A DNA stretch of 64,000 nt. It comes from Sulfurospirillum arcachonense DSM 9755. Its GTDB lineage: Bacteria; Campylobacterota; Campylobacteria; Campylobacterales; Sulfurospirillaceae. Each line of letters starts with the position of its first letter. The stretch's first letter is position 1. The notes beneath the pieces were generated by a model. The model searched no databases and had not been told where the DNA came from. It was given only the letters and a program-made list of their open reading frames with translations. The translations under genes were made by a program, and so were the position numbers. The stretch lies in contig NZ_JFBL01000008.1 of NCBI RefSeq assembly GCF_000597725.1, positions 1 to 64,000 of the forward strand, given 5' to 3'. Positions 1-7,969 of the stretch are shown here, in pieces.

Positions 1-362
1 ACAGGTAAAGCATAAGTGGCAAAAATCATTTTGATCGCAAACGTAATTCCACCGCCTCTTATAGTCGTAGACAATAATAGAACAACAACATAAAGTATAA
101 AGATAGTTAGTAATGTCGCAAAAATTATTTTGACAGCTTTCATGTCTTGTAGTTTTTGATCAAAGTTGAATTTTCGTAGGAGTACGTAAATTCCTGTTGC
201 AGGCAATACAATAAGTAAGGGAATCGCAATAATGAATAATTCTATTGATGAAATACCTCCAAATAGTGAAAAGTCGGCGAGAGTACTTAACAACTTAAGG
301 ATGCTCGATACCAAAATACTATCTAAGATAATGGTTAACACTAGTGATAAGATAATTAACAT
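1..362 (-). CDS. Membrane protein, N-terminal part (cut by window edge)
   Basis: An open frame on the minus strand starts with ATG at 362 and runs 120 codons without a stop to the left edge, so the C-terminus is missing. GGAG lies at 370-367, and a TATAAT -10 box sits about 50 nt upstream. The visible part is very hydrophobic, with three likely membrane segments near residues 1-20, 43-63 and 82-103 and a basic loop between the second and third. I do not recognise the family. It diverges from lsrK, and nothing visible ties it to that gene. The protein is real by start signals and composition; its function is unknown. Confidence 0.7.
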   Translation of the reverse strand, partial: MLIILSLVLTIILDSILVSSILKLLSTLADFSLFGGISSIELFIIAIPLLIVLPATGIYVLLRKFNFDQKLQDMKAVKIIFATLLTIFILYVVVLLLSTTIRGGGITFAIKMIFATYALP

Positions 363-410
363 ATTACTCCAATGTGTGTTTTTTGTAGACTAACTATTTA
401 TTCAACGAAC

Positions 411-416
411 ATTATA
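411..416 (-). promoter_or_regulatory. -10 box for the left-edge membrane gene
   Basis: The minus strand reads TATAAT here, 49 nt before the ATG at 362, with the GGAG site in between. No clear -35 element is visible, which is usual for vegetative promoters in Campylobacterota. Confidence 0.5.
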
Positions 417-648
417 ACACAAACAGCTCTAAATTTAACAAATAACTCACATAAAATATGTTAGTTATCTGAAGTATAAAAGCCCTAAAAAAGGGATGTT
501 AGTGAAAATTGATTGTTTATTTAGCGAGTTTTCTTAAATATTTAGTGTCCTTTTAAGCAGAAAATAGCAAATAATAGAACACTTTGTACCATGATTTGTC
601 AAATATCGTATTAAAAGAACAAAATGTCCCTTAAGTAAAGACTTTCGC

Positions 649-654
649 TATAAT
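649..654 (+). promoter_or_regulatory. -10 box for lsrK
   Basis: A perfect TATAAT lies 27 nt before the lsrK ATG. AGGGA at 672-676 follows as the ribosome binding site, which fits a short leader of about 20 nt. Confidence 0.6.
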
Positions 655-681
655 TTCAAAACACAAAAATTAGGGACTACA

Positions 682-2235
682 ATGAAATACTTGATGGCGA
701 TAGATGCAGGGACGGGAAGTGTTCGGGCTGTTATCTTTGATACAAAAGGCAATCAGATAAGCGTGGGACAGAGAGAGTGGACGCACCTTGAAGAAGAGGA
801 TGTGCCAAACTCTATGAGTTTTGATTGTGAGACTAACTGGGCTTTGGTTTGTGAGTGTATCAAAGAAGCTTTACATGTAAGCAATCTAAAGGGCGAAGAT
901 ATACTCGCTTTGAGTGCTACGAGTATGCGTGAAGGCATTGTTCTTTATGATAAAGAGGGACGTGAGCTTTGGGGCGTTGCCAATGTAGATGCAAGAGCCC
1001 ATAAAGAAGTAAGATACCTAAAAGAGAATTTTGAGGGTATAGAAGACGAGTTTTATGCACAAAGCGGTCAAACTTTTGCTTTGGGGGCATTGCCTCGTAT
1101 CATGTGGCTTAAAAACAATCGTCCCCAGATTTACGAAAAAGTAGCCAAGGTTTCTATGATAGGAGATTGGATACTAGCACGTCTAAGTGGAGTCATAGCG
1201 ACTGACCCGAGTAACGGCGGAACTACTGGGATATTTTCTCTAAAACAGAGAGATTGGGTTTCAGATATGGCTAAAAAAGTAGGGATTAAAGATGACATTT
1301 TCCCTTCTGTTTTAGAAGTGGGAACTCTCATGGGGAGTGTTACATGTAAAGAGAGTGGCTTGAGCGAAAACACTCAAGTAGTCATGGGTGGTGGAGATGT
1401 ACAGCTAGGAAGTGCTGGACTTGGAGTTGTAAAAGAGGGACAAGTAGCAATCCTAGGGGGCTCTTTTTGGCAACAAATAGTCAACATAAAAAGCGAAGTA
1501 ACTCCACCAAAAGATATGAGCATAAGAGTAAATCCACATGTCGTAAAAGGACTTTCACAAGCTGAGGGGATTACGTTTTTTAGTGGTCTTGTGATGCGTT
1601 GGTTTAGAGATGCTTTTTGTGACTTGGAAAAACTCGAAGCACAAAAAAGTGGTATAGATGTCTATACACTTTTAGAAAACAAAGCCAAAGATGTACCAGT
1701 TGGCTCGTACGGGATAATGCCTATCTTCTCAGATAGCATGAAGTACGGTAAGTGGTATCATGCAAGTCCTAGTTTTTTAAACCTCTCTATTGACCCCCTT
1801 ACATGTAACAAAGTTTCTATGTTTAAAAGCCTACAAGAAAACGCTTGTATCGTCTCACGTATAAACTTAGAAAAAATAAAAGAGTTTACGGATATAAAGT
1901 TTGAAGAGATAGTTTTTGCAGGAGGGGCAAGTAAGGGTGCGCTTTGGTGTCAAACTCTAGCAGATGTGACGGGTTGTAAGATAAAGATACCTCGTGTTAG
2001 AGAAGCTACAGCACTAGGAGCGGCAATGGCTGCTGGAGTTGGAGTAGGCATATATAAAGATATACCAAGTGCAGCAAATGAGTTAGTCGTATGGGAAAAA
2101 ACATATGAAGCCAATATGCAAAACTATAAAACATACCAAGAGATAAAAGAGAAGTGGCAAGAGGCATATGCTAAGCAGTTAGAACTTGTAGATGCGAGTG
2201 TAACAGATTCAATGTGGAAAGCACCAGGATTATAA
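682..2235 (+). CDS. lsrK: Autoinducer-2 kinase LsrK (FGGY family)
   Basis: This cytoplasmic FGGY-family kinase should phosphorylate the open form of the quorum signal AI-2 (DPD). Its 517 residues match the LsrK length. The N-terminus carries the phosphate-binding DAGTGS (residues 8-13), followed by CSMREG-like and NVDAR segments. The C-terminal half has FAGGASKGALW and EATALGAAMAAGVG, and the protein ends in the MWKAPGL tail that I know from enteric LsrK (LWKAPGL). This tail and the long colinear similarity favour LsrK over xylulokinase or glycerol kinase. The gene is visibly richer in G+C than its neighbours and no lsrACDBFGR genes are adjacent on the right. Start: ATG after AGGGA. AI-2 itself as substrate is inferred from family. 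Confidence 0.85.
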   Translation: MKYLMAIDAGTGSVRAVIFDTKGNQISVGQREWTHLEEEDVPNSMSFDCETNWALVCECIKEALHVSNLKGEDILALSATSMREGIVLYDKEGRELWGVANVDARAHKEVRYLKENFEGIEDEFYAQSGQTFALGALPRIMWLKNNRPQIYEKVAKVSMIGDWILARLSGVIATDPSNGGTTGIFSLKQRDWVSDMAKKVGIKDDIFPSVLEVGTLMGSVTCKESGLSENTQVVMGGGDVQLGSAGLGVVKEGQVAILGGSFWQQIVNIKSEVTPPKDMSIRVNPHVVKGLSQAEGITFFSGLVMRWFRDAFCDLEKLEAQKSGIDVYTLLENKAKDVPVGSYGIMPIFSDSMKYGKWYHASPSFLNLSIDPLTCNKVSMFKSLQENACIVSRINLEKIKEFTDIKFEEIVFAGGASKGALWCQTLADVTGCKIKIPRVREATALGAAMAAGVGVGIYKDIPSAANELVVWEKTYEANMQNYKTYQEIKEKWQEAYAKQLELVDASVTDSMWKAPGL

Positions 2236-2269
2236 GATAATTTTCTAACTTGTATCATCTCAAACGGTT

Positions 2270-2368
2270 TCAAGGTGGGTACCCCAAAATCATAGATTTG
2301 GACCCTTCCTCTGCAAATGTTTTCGCTGATACAATTAGAAAAAATAGTAAGTAAAAGTTTTTCTCATC
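2270..2368 (-). pseudogene. Possible remnant of a secreted-protein gene (5' end)
   Basis: Within the 197 bp between lsrK and the cupin gene, the minus strand reads ATG AGA AAA ACT TTT and then, after a one-base frame change, a stretch resembling a signal peptide: YLLFFLIVSAKTFAEE, ending SKSMILGYPP and a TGA. No clear ribosome binding site precedes it. This looks like the decayed start of a periplasmic-protein gene, but it is too short to identify and may be chance. Confidence 0.25.
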
Positions 2369-2432
2369 GAAGATGTGGCTTTAGTGAGAGGAATTTTTTC
2401 TGGGCTTTGCTCAGTAAAAAGGAGACATAAAA

Positions 2433-2804
2433 ATGAAATTAACAAATGAAAATGAACATGAGTATAGATTTGGGACACATGGTCCTAAATATTTAGGAAA
2501 AGGTCCAAAAGTAGATATGGGTGTAGTGGTAATAGGAGTGGGAGAAGAGCATCCTTGTCATAAGCATGTTTTTCAAGAAGAGTCTTTTTATGTACTAGAA
2601 GGGCAGTGTGCAGTGTATCTTGATGGTAAACGGATTGTTATCAAAGAAGGGGATTATCTTCAGTGTGATTTAGGGGAGTCTCATATGTTTATAAATGAGT
2701 TTAAAAAGCCTTTTAAATCGGTCTTTATAAAGGCTCCTCACTTAGAGGAAAAAGACTCTGTTTATATTGATTGGAAACCTGGCATGGAGTTTGTAAAAAG
2801 TTAA
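2433..2804 (+). CDS. Small cupin-domain protein
   Basis: This 123-residue single-domain cupin has the first conserved motif as HKHVFQEESFYVLEG (about residues 45-60), which supplies the HxH and E metal ligands, and the second as GDYLQCDLGESHMF (about residues 73-86), which supplies the later His. Such small cytosolic cupins bind a metal and often a sugar or small acid. The substrate cannot be read from sequence. A strong AAGGAG site lies 10 nt before the ATG. It follows lsrK in the same direction, so a role in processing a sugar-like compound such as phospho-AI-2 is possible but only inferred from position. Confidence 0.75.
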   Translation: MKLTNENEHEYRFGTHGPKYLGKGPKVDMGVVVIGVGEEHPCHKHVFQEESFYVLEGQCAVYLDGKRIVIKEGDYLQCDLGESHMFINEFKKPFKSVFIKAPHLEEKDSVYIDWKPGMEFVKS

Positions 2805-2826
2805 CCAATCGTTTACTTTGGTTTCG

Positions 2827-2832
2827 TATAAT
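2827..2832 (+). promoter_or_regulatory. -10 box upstream of lipoprotein gene
   Basis: TATAAT lies just after the cupin stop. It overlaps a perfect 6-bp inverted repeat, ATTTCG/CGAAAT at 2831-2847. A terminator-like hairpin lies between this box and the next gene's ATG at 2929, so transcripts from here may be attenuated. Confidence 0.45.
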
Positions 2833-2876
2833 TTCGTTAAGCGAAATTCATATAAACTTCAAAATAATAAAAAACA

Positions 2877-2912
2877 GGAAGAGATAAGCCAAGCATCTCT
2901 TCCGAATTTTTT
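2877..2912. terminator. Intrinsic terminator between cupin and lipoprotein genes
   Basis: GGAAGAGAT (2877-2885) pairs with ATCTCTTCC (2895-2903) around a 9-nt loop. A run of six T follows at 2907-2912 and an A-rich tract precedes it, so it could work in both directions. It probably ends the lsrK-cupin transcript. It also lies downstream of the -10 box at 2827. Confidence 0.65.
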
Positions 2913-2928
2913 CTACAGGCGTGATTTC

Positions 2929-3456
2929 ATGAAGAGACTTTTACAAAAAACTGCTTTACTTTTTTTAATTTCATTTTTATTTTTTGGTTGTGCTCAAAAA
3001 ATCGATCCTATGCGTATAAACAAAGCTATACTTCCAACACCATCACACGATACAACACTATTTTTAACTTCAAAAGTATATAACACATATGATGAAAAAG
3101 AAGGAAAGATTAGTACCTATTATTTTAAAATAAAAGAGGGACAATTAGCCGTAAGTGATGAGATAACTTATATCCCTATGGATTATACAGATCAGTTATA
3201 TAACCCATTTTCAAATGTAACACTTATATTAAATAGACTCACAGATTATAAAGCAAAAACAATTGAAGAGGGATTAGATATAGAAGTAGCAAAACACAAT
3301 TTTACAAGACTTTATAATGATAAAAATGAATATATCATAGGAAATCATTTTGCGAGTGAGATAAAATTTGCTATTAGACGATTTGAAGAGAAGATACAAA
3401 GACAAGAAGATAGAAGGATGAGAATTTCTAAAAGGATAAGATTACCCCTACTTTAG
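2929..3456 (+). CDS. Predicted lipoprotein of unknown function
   Basis: I place the start at ATG 2929, not at the in-frame ATG 2818, because only this start puts the basic-hydrophobic signal peptide at the N-terminus and because a -10 box and a terminator lie upstream of it. The 175-residue product has MKRLLQK, a hydrophobic core, and the lipobox LFFGC with Cys near residue 21, so it should be lipidated and exported. The rest is a mixed alpha/beta domain with a basic C-terminus (RRMRISKRIR). I recognise no family. The Mla operon follows at 3505, so a role in the envelope is plausible. Confidence 0.65.
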   Translation: MKRLLQKTALLFLISFLFFGCAQKIDPMRINKAILPTPSHDTTLFLTSKVYNTYDEKEGKISTYYFKIKEGQLAVSDEITYIPMDYTDQLYNPFSNVTLILNRLTDYKAKTIEEGLDIEVAKHNFTRLYNDKNEYIIGNHFASEIKFAIRRFEEKIQRQEDRRMRISKRIRLPLL

Positions 3457-3476
3457 TGCCTTTATTTATTTTTTGG

Positions 3477-3482
3477 TATAAT
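3477..3482 (+). promoter_or_regulatory. -10 box for the Mla-type operon
   Basis: TATAAT lies 22 nt before the ATG at 3505 with GAGG in between. It follows the lipoprotein stop by 20 nt and probably drives the genes from mlaE to the AI-2E-family gene. Confidence 0.55.
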
Positions 3483-3504
3483 GATTAAAAAATAGAGGCT
3501 TTGT

Positions 3505-4629
3505 ATGATAGACTTTTCTGAGGTTGATGTATTAGATACCAATGATACGATAACTTATCAGTGCAAAGGGCCTTGGACTCTTCATAATATAACCAAACTC
3601 TCAAAGAAACTAAAAACTCCTTATAAAGATAAAAAAATAATTTTTGATTTTTCAAAAATATCAGATTTTGATACTCATGGGATACTTCTTTTTATACAAA
3701 CAATTAAAAAATTACAAAAGCAAAGATGTAATGTATCAAAGATAGGAGAGACTGAGAAGTTTATAGCTTTATACCAAGTGTGTGAAGATAATTTCCCTAG
3801 TGATGTTGTTACTCCTAAAAAAGATGTAGGCATAAGTGTTTTTTTATATAATATAGGCAAAACGATAACAGAATCCAAAAAAACTCTTATAAATTTTTTC
3901 TCTTTTGTTGGAGGACTTACAGAAGCTGTTGGTATTGTCACGATTTATCCTCTGAGGTTTAGATTGCAAGCTATGTTCTATCATATAGAAAATAGTGGTA
4001 TTAAAGCAATCCCTATTATACTTTTGACTTCTTTTTTAATAGGAATTGTTATAGCGTTCCAAGGAGCAGTGCAACTCGAAAAATTTGGAGCAAATATATT
4101 TATAGTAGAGATGGTGAGTATCTCTGTTACAAGGGAGTTAGCTCCACTTCTTACAGCCATAGTCATTGCAGGACGGAGTGCTTCTGCATATACGGCACAA
4201 ATTGGGGTTATGAAAATAACAGAAGAGATAGATGCTATGAAAACTATGGGTTTTTCTGTGTGGGATTTTTTGATAATTCCTAGAGTTTTTGGGCTGATGA
4301 TATCTCTTCCTTTAATAGTTTTTTTTGCAGATATAGTTTCTATTTTTGGAGGTATGGTTGTTGCAAACTTTCAATTAGGAATTAGTTTTGAAGAATTTGC
4401 TCTTCGTATGCAAGAGAGTGTTGAAATCAAACATGTTGTTATTGGGCTTATAAAAGCACCTATTTTTGGATGGATTATAGCTGTGATTGGGTGCTTTAGA
4501 GGTTTTCAGATAAGTAGTAGTACTGAGAGTGTTGGAAAATATACAACAATAAGTGTTGTCAATGCAATCTTTTGGGTTATTGCTATGGATGCCATTATAT
4601 CAGTACTTTTAACGGAGATTGGATTATGA
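3505..4629 (+). CDS. mlaE: MlaE-family lipid ABC permease with N-terminal STAS domain
   Basis: This inner-membrane permease belongs to the Mla/MCE phospholipid transport system. Residues 1-110 form a STAS-like domain (IIFDFSKISDFDTHGILLF), corresponding to a fused MlaB-type regulator. Residues 125-374 are the MlaE permease, with about five membrane segments and the family loop GRSASAYTAQIGVMKITEEIDAM. STAS-permease fusion is common in Campylobacterota (IamB-like). The stop overlaps the next ATG as ATGA, so permease and ATPase are translationally coupled. At 374 residues it is longer than E. coli MlaE (260) because of the fusion. Confidence 0.9.
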   Translation: MIDFSEVDVLDTNDTITYQCKGPWTLHNITKLSKKLKTPYKDKKIIFDFSKISDFDTHGILLFIQTIKKLQKQRCNVSKIGETEKFIALYQVCEDNFPSDVVTPKKDVGISVFLYNIGKTITESKKTLINFFSFVGGLTEAVGIVTIYPLRFRLQAMFYHIENSGIKAIPIILLTSFLIGIVIAFQGAVQLEKFGANIFIVEMVSISVTRELAPLLTAIVIAGRSASAYTAQIGVMKITEEIDAMKTMGFSVWDFLIIPRVFGLMISLPLIVFFADIVSIFGGMVVANFQLGISFEEFALRMQESVEIKHVVIGLIKAPIFGWIIAVIGCFRGFQISSSTESVGKYTTISVVNAIFWVIAMDAIISVLLTEIGL

Positions 4630-5360
4630 GTGTTGTTATAAAAGCGACTAACATAGTTACACAATTTGGAAAAAATGTGGTCCATGATGATGTGAGTTTT
4701 GAAATTAGTCAAGGTGAAATATTTGGTTTATTGGGTGGAAGTGGGAGTGGAAAAACAACACTTTTAAGAGAGATGATACTTTTGCAAAAGTACGCTTCTG
4801 GTTCCTATAATGTTTTAGGTAAAAATATTAAAAAAATTAGTAGCAATGAAGCAAAAGAGCTACGAAGTCAATGGGGTGTTTTGTTTCAATTTGGAGCTCT
4901 TTTTAGTTCACTTAGTGTATTAGAAAATGTAAGTATTCCTTTAAAAGAGTATACAAATCTCTCGAAGGATGCTATTAAACAAGCAGCTCTTATGAAAATA
5001 AAAATGGTAGGACTTCCTGAAAGTGCAGCGTACTTATATCCATCGGAGTTAAGTGGGGGAATGAAAAAACGTGCAGGACTTGCAAGAGCACTTATTCGTG
5101 ATCCTAAACTTCTATTTTTAGATGAGCCTACAAGTGGGCTTGATCCAAAAAGTGCGAGAGACTTTGATGAACTAATAGTCGCACTAAGAGACACTTTAGA
5201 TATAACAGTTGTTATGGTTACTCATGATAAAGATACTATGAGTTCAGTTTTAGATAGGTTTATTATTTTAGGTGATAAAAAGGTACAATTTATGGGCAAT
5301 ATAAAGGAACTTCGTCTCAGTGATAATGAAAATTTAAGAGAGTTTACAAATGGAAAATAG
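4626..5360 (+). CDS. mlaF: MlaF-family lipid ABC transporter ATP-binding protein
   Basis: This is the cytoplasmic ATPase that powers the MlaE-type permease. The start is ATG 4626, which overlaps the mlaE stop, giving 244 residues. An in-frame upstream ATG at 4572 lies inside mlaE and is unlikely. Visible motifs are Walker A GGSGSGKTT (about residues 38-46), the signature LSGGMKKRAGLARAL, Walker B LLFLDEPTSGLDP and the switch His in VMVTHD. The LSGGMKKR form of the signature is typical of Mla/Ttg2A ATPases. It overlaps mlaD by 11 bp. Confidence 0.92.
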   Translation: MSVVIKATNIVTQFGKNVVHDDVSFEISQGEIFGLLGGSGSGKTTLLREMILLQKYASGSYNVLGKNIKKISSNEAKELRSQWGVLFQFGALFSSLSVLENVSIPLKEYTNLSKDAIKQAALMKIKMVGLPESAAYLYPSELSGGMKKRAGLARALIRDPKLLFLDEPTSGLDPKSARDFDELIVALRDTLDITVVMVTHDKDTMSSVLDRFIILGDKKVQFMGNIKELRLSDNENLREFTNGK

Positions 5361-6321
5361 AGTTAGTTATATTATGATAGGGCTTTTTGTTTTTATACTT
5401 GGTTTTTCTACTATTGGATTTATTTTATGGTTAGGAAAGTATGCTCAAACTGAGGTATATAATCACTACAAAGTGGTTACTCAGCAAAGTGTATCGGGAC
5501 TCAATGTAAAAGCACCAGTAAAACTTAGAGGTGTAAGTGTTGGTGAAGTAAAAGATATCTATATCAATACAGAAAATTCTGAGGAAGTTATTGTTTTAAT
5601 TAAGGTAAAAGAAGAAACACCTATAAAAGAAGATAGTTATGCGCTTATTAATTTACAAGGGATTACAGGACTTAGTTACATAGAACTTGATGGCGGTACC
5701 AATGAATCGCCTTTGTTAAAAACAGGAAAAAATCATAATTCATATGGAGTTATTAAAACAAAAGATTCTATGATAGAAAGAGTAGATAAAACACTGCAAG
5801 TTATAGGAAAAAAAACGGAGAGGATGTTAGATAAAACTGATAAAGTTATGAGTAAAACAAACTTGAAAAATTTAGAAAAAATATTAGAAAACTTTGCTAA
5901 AGTAACAGATTCTTTGAATAAAACATTAGAGACAATAAACTCTAAAAACGATGAATTAGATAAAATACTTTCAAGTGCTCATGACTTTGAAATAGCCTTT
6001 ATAAGCGCAGCAGATGAAGTAAAAAAGATGGCAAGTGTTTTAGGAAAATCAGGACATAGTACTTTAGTGAGTATGCAAGAAGCAGCACTAACAACTTCAA
6101 GAGTTATGAACGCAGTTGATACTAAATTAAAACAAGGTGTTCTTGATGTTGATGTTATTGTAAGAGAAAATTTACTGCCATTTCAAAATGATTTAAATGA
6201 CCTTCGAACACTTATAATAGAATCAAAAGAGTTAGTAAGTGAGTTAAGAGATAGTCCAAGTGATATACTATTTAAAGAGACAGATGTAGAGTTAGCCCCT
6301 TCAGAGGAGAATCAAAGATGA
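5350..6321 (+). CDS. mlaD: MlaD-family MCE-domain substrate-binding protein
   Basis: This periplasmic, membrane-anchored lipid-binding subunit has one membrane anchor near residues 7-29. A single MCE domain follows at about 38-115 (VSGLNVKAPVKLRGVSVGEV, then ALINLQGITGLSYIELDGG). After it comes a long helical, charged tail with repeated DKT/NK segments, predicted to be coiled coil. At 323 residues it is longer than E. coli MlaD (183) because of that tail, which could help span the periplasm. It overlaps mlaF by 11 bp and the next gene by 4 bp (ATGA), so it belongs to the same operon. Confidence 0.9.
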   Translation: MENRVSYIMIGLFVFILGFSTIGFILWLGKYAQTEVYNHYKVVTQQSVSGLNVKAPVKLRGVSVGEVKDIYINTENSEEVIVLIKVKEETPIKEDSYALINLQGITGLSYIELDGGTNESPLLKTGKNHNSYGVIKTKDSMIERVDKTLQVIGKKTERMLDKTDKVMSKTNLKNLEKILENFAKVTDSLNKTLETINSKNDELDKILSSAHDFEIAFISAADEVKKMASVLGKSGHSTLVSMQEAALTTSRVMNAVDTKLKQGVLDVDVIVRENLLPFQNDLNDLRTLIIESKELVSELRDSPSDILFKETDVELAPSEENQR

Positions 6322-6908
6322 AATATATATGGAGTTTGTTAGTACTACTGTTAGCTTTTAGTGGATGCAGTATGAAAGAAGTTACTAAAAGAGCAGATAA
6401 CTATAGATTGGAGCCTAAAAATAGTTTACATGTAAATGATAAAAGTGTAGATAAAGTTTTAAGAGTCCAAAGAGTTGAAGGTGATAGTGCCGTGATGACT
6501 CGCGCAATTTTGTATAAAAAAGATGGGGCGTTGAAACCGTACAAGTATGGTAGATGGAGTGAACTTCTTTCAACAAGACTTCAAGAAGTATTTACAGAAG
6601 CGATTGAATCACAAAATATTTTTAAAGCAACAGTGAGTAGCCGTTCTTTTGCAATAGCAGATTTGATTTTAGAAAGTAATTTAGAAAATTTTGAAGAGCT
6701 ATATAGTGCTGATAAATCAGCTGTACATGTAAAGATTAGGTTTAGACTCATCGAAAGAAAGAGGGCTAAAGTTTTAGGCTCAATTTTAATAAATAAAGTA
6801 GTTCAAGTAGAAGATAGAGGCGCAAGCGGTGTAGTAAAAGCTTTTAATAAAGCGACCCAAGAGGTTGTGAAAGATTTGAGTAGGTGGCTAAATGAACTCT
6901 CATATTAG
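6318..6908 (+). CDS. ABC-type transport auxiliary lipoprotein (PqiC/YmbA-like)
   Basis: This 196-residue lipoprotein has a signal peptide and the lipobox AFSGC (Cys about residue 17). Conserved-looking features of the auxiliary family are RVQRVEGDSAVMTRAILY, the SRSFAIADLILESNLENFEELY strand and the final QEVVKDLSRWL helix. In related MCE systems such lipoproteins sit in the outer membrane and complete the lipid path from the MlaD-type protein. It overlaps mlaD by 4 bp and the next gene by 17 bp. The specific lipid and the direction of transport are unknown. Confidence 0.78.
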   Translation: MKYIWSLLVLLLAFSGCSMKEVTKRADNYRLEPKNSLHVNDKSVDKVLRVQRVEGDSAVMTRAILYKKDGALKPYKYGRWSELLSTRLQEVFTEAIESQNIFKATVSSRSFAIADLILESNLENFEELYSADKSAVHVKIRFRLIERKRAKVLGSILINKVVQVEDRGASGVVKAFNKATQEVVKDLSRWLNELSY

Positions 6909-7929
6909 TTTTGATATACATAAAGTTTTAATTAGTTTAGCAGCTTTTGTTGTTATCGTAGCAGGCGTAAAAGCCTCATCCTCTATAGTCGTGCCTTTTT
7001 TGCTCTCTATTTTTATAGCTACGATTAGTGCTCCTGCTATTTTTTGGTTGGAAAAACTAAGACTACCACGTATCTTGGCATTTTTGATTGTTTTGGGGTG
7101 TGTTGTTTTTGTACTTTTAGGATTTGGATATATACTTTCAACTTCTGTAGATAGTTTTTTATCTAATACACCTCAATATACGGCTAAAATTATGGATATG
7201 GTAGGCTCAACAAAAGGAATTTTAGATAGATTTGGTATAGAGATTTCTCGAGCTAATTTAGAAACTATGTTTGATCCATCTGGACTGTTAAATTTTGCAG
7301 GAGGATTTCTAAAATCTTTTAGTAATGTACTCTCAAAATCATTTATTATATTTTTAGGCGTTACGTTTATGCTTTTTGAAACTTCTAGTTTGAGAACAAA
7401 AATATATCTTCTTACTAAAAAAGATGAATCAAAAGAGAATCCATTTGAAAAGTTTAGTAAAAAATTAAACAGTTATTTAGCGATAAAAACGGTGATTAGT
7501 CTTCTAACAGCTATTTTAGTGACTATAGGGCTTCTTCTTATTGGGGTTGATTTTGCTTTTCTTTTAGGTGTTATAGTTTTTTTATTGAATTATATTCCAA
7601 GTATTGGTTCAGTCATTGCAGCAATTCCAGCTGTTTTAGTAGCTCTTGTAGGGCTTGATATGACGAGTATAATTTGGGTTATAAGTTTATATCTAGTAGT
7701 GAATATTGTTATGGGAAATGTGGTAGAACCTCGCTATATGGGAAAAGGATTGGGACTTTCTGTTGTTGTTATTTTCTTCTCTCTTATATTTTGGGGATGG
7801 GTTTTAGGCTCTGTTGGGATGTTTTTAGCAGTGCCACTTAGTATGACAATAAAAATTGCATTTGAATCAAATCCTTCGACACAAGCCATTGCCATGTTAT
7901 TAAGCTCGGTAGATAAAGATTCACAATAG
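6892..7929 (+). CDS. AI-2E family transporter (PerM/TqsA/YdiK-like)
   Basis: This 345-residue polytopic inner-membrane protein of the AI-2E superfamily has membrane segments near residues 12-50 and 60-85, a soluble region around 95-145, and a C-terminal bundle. The C-terminal half carries the family hallmarks LNYIPSIGSVIAAIPA and NIVMGNVVEPRYMGKGLGLSVVVIFFSLIFWGW. The name comes from TqsA; most members are not shown to export AI-2 and some act as ion antiporters. It overlaps the upstream lipoprotein gene by 17 bp, which makes it the last gene of the Mla-type operon. This linkage favours an envelope role over a quorum role, although lsrK is only 4.7 kb away. Confidence 0.85.
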   Translation: MNSHISFDIHKVLISLAAFVVIVAGVKASSSIVVPFLLSIFIATISAPAIFWLEKLRLPRILAFLIVLGCVVFVLLGFGYILSTSVDSFLSNTPQYTAKIMDMVGSTKGILDRFGIEISRANLETMFDPSGLLNFAGGFLKSFSNVLSKSFIIFLGVTFMLFETSSLRTKIYLLTKKDESKENPFEKFSKKLNSYLAIKTVISLLTAILVTIGLLLIGVDFAFLLGVIVFLLNYIPSIGSVIAAIPAVLVALVGLDMTSIIWVISLYLVVNIVMGNVVEPRYMGKGLGLSVVVIFFSLIFWGWVLGSVGMFLAVPLSMTIKIAFESNPSTQAIAMLLSSVDKDSQ

Positions 7930-7969
7930 GCTCACAGTATTTGAGTAATATTCTAAAAAGGGAAAAACA

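Larger units (their letters stand above)
363..681. other. Divergent intergenic region, 319 bp
   Basis: This gap separates the divergent left-edge membrane gene and lsrK. It holds a -10 box for each direction (411-416 minus, 649-654 plus) and a short CCCT/AGGG element near 485-496. The rest is AT-rich, and I see no ORF, tRNA or strong hairpin in it. Its length would allow a regulator to act on both genes. Confidence 0.6.

Noticed and set aside
682-2235. Xylulokinase or glycerol kinase
   Set aside because: The long colinear match and C-terminal WKAPGL are specific to LsrK among FGGY kinases as I know them.
2818-2928. Longer N-terminus for the lipoprotein from ATG 2818
   Set aside because: The extension has no signal-peptide character and contains a -10 box and an intrinsic terminator; the lipoprotein signal begins at 2929.
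6892-7929. AI-2 exporter working with lsrK
   Set aside because: The family name alone does not show AI-2 transport, and the gene is coupled to the Mla operon, 4.7 kb from lsrK.
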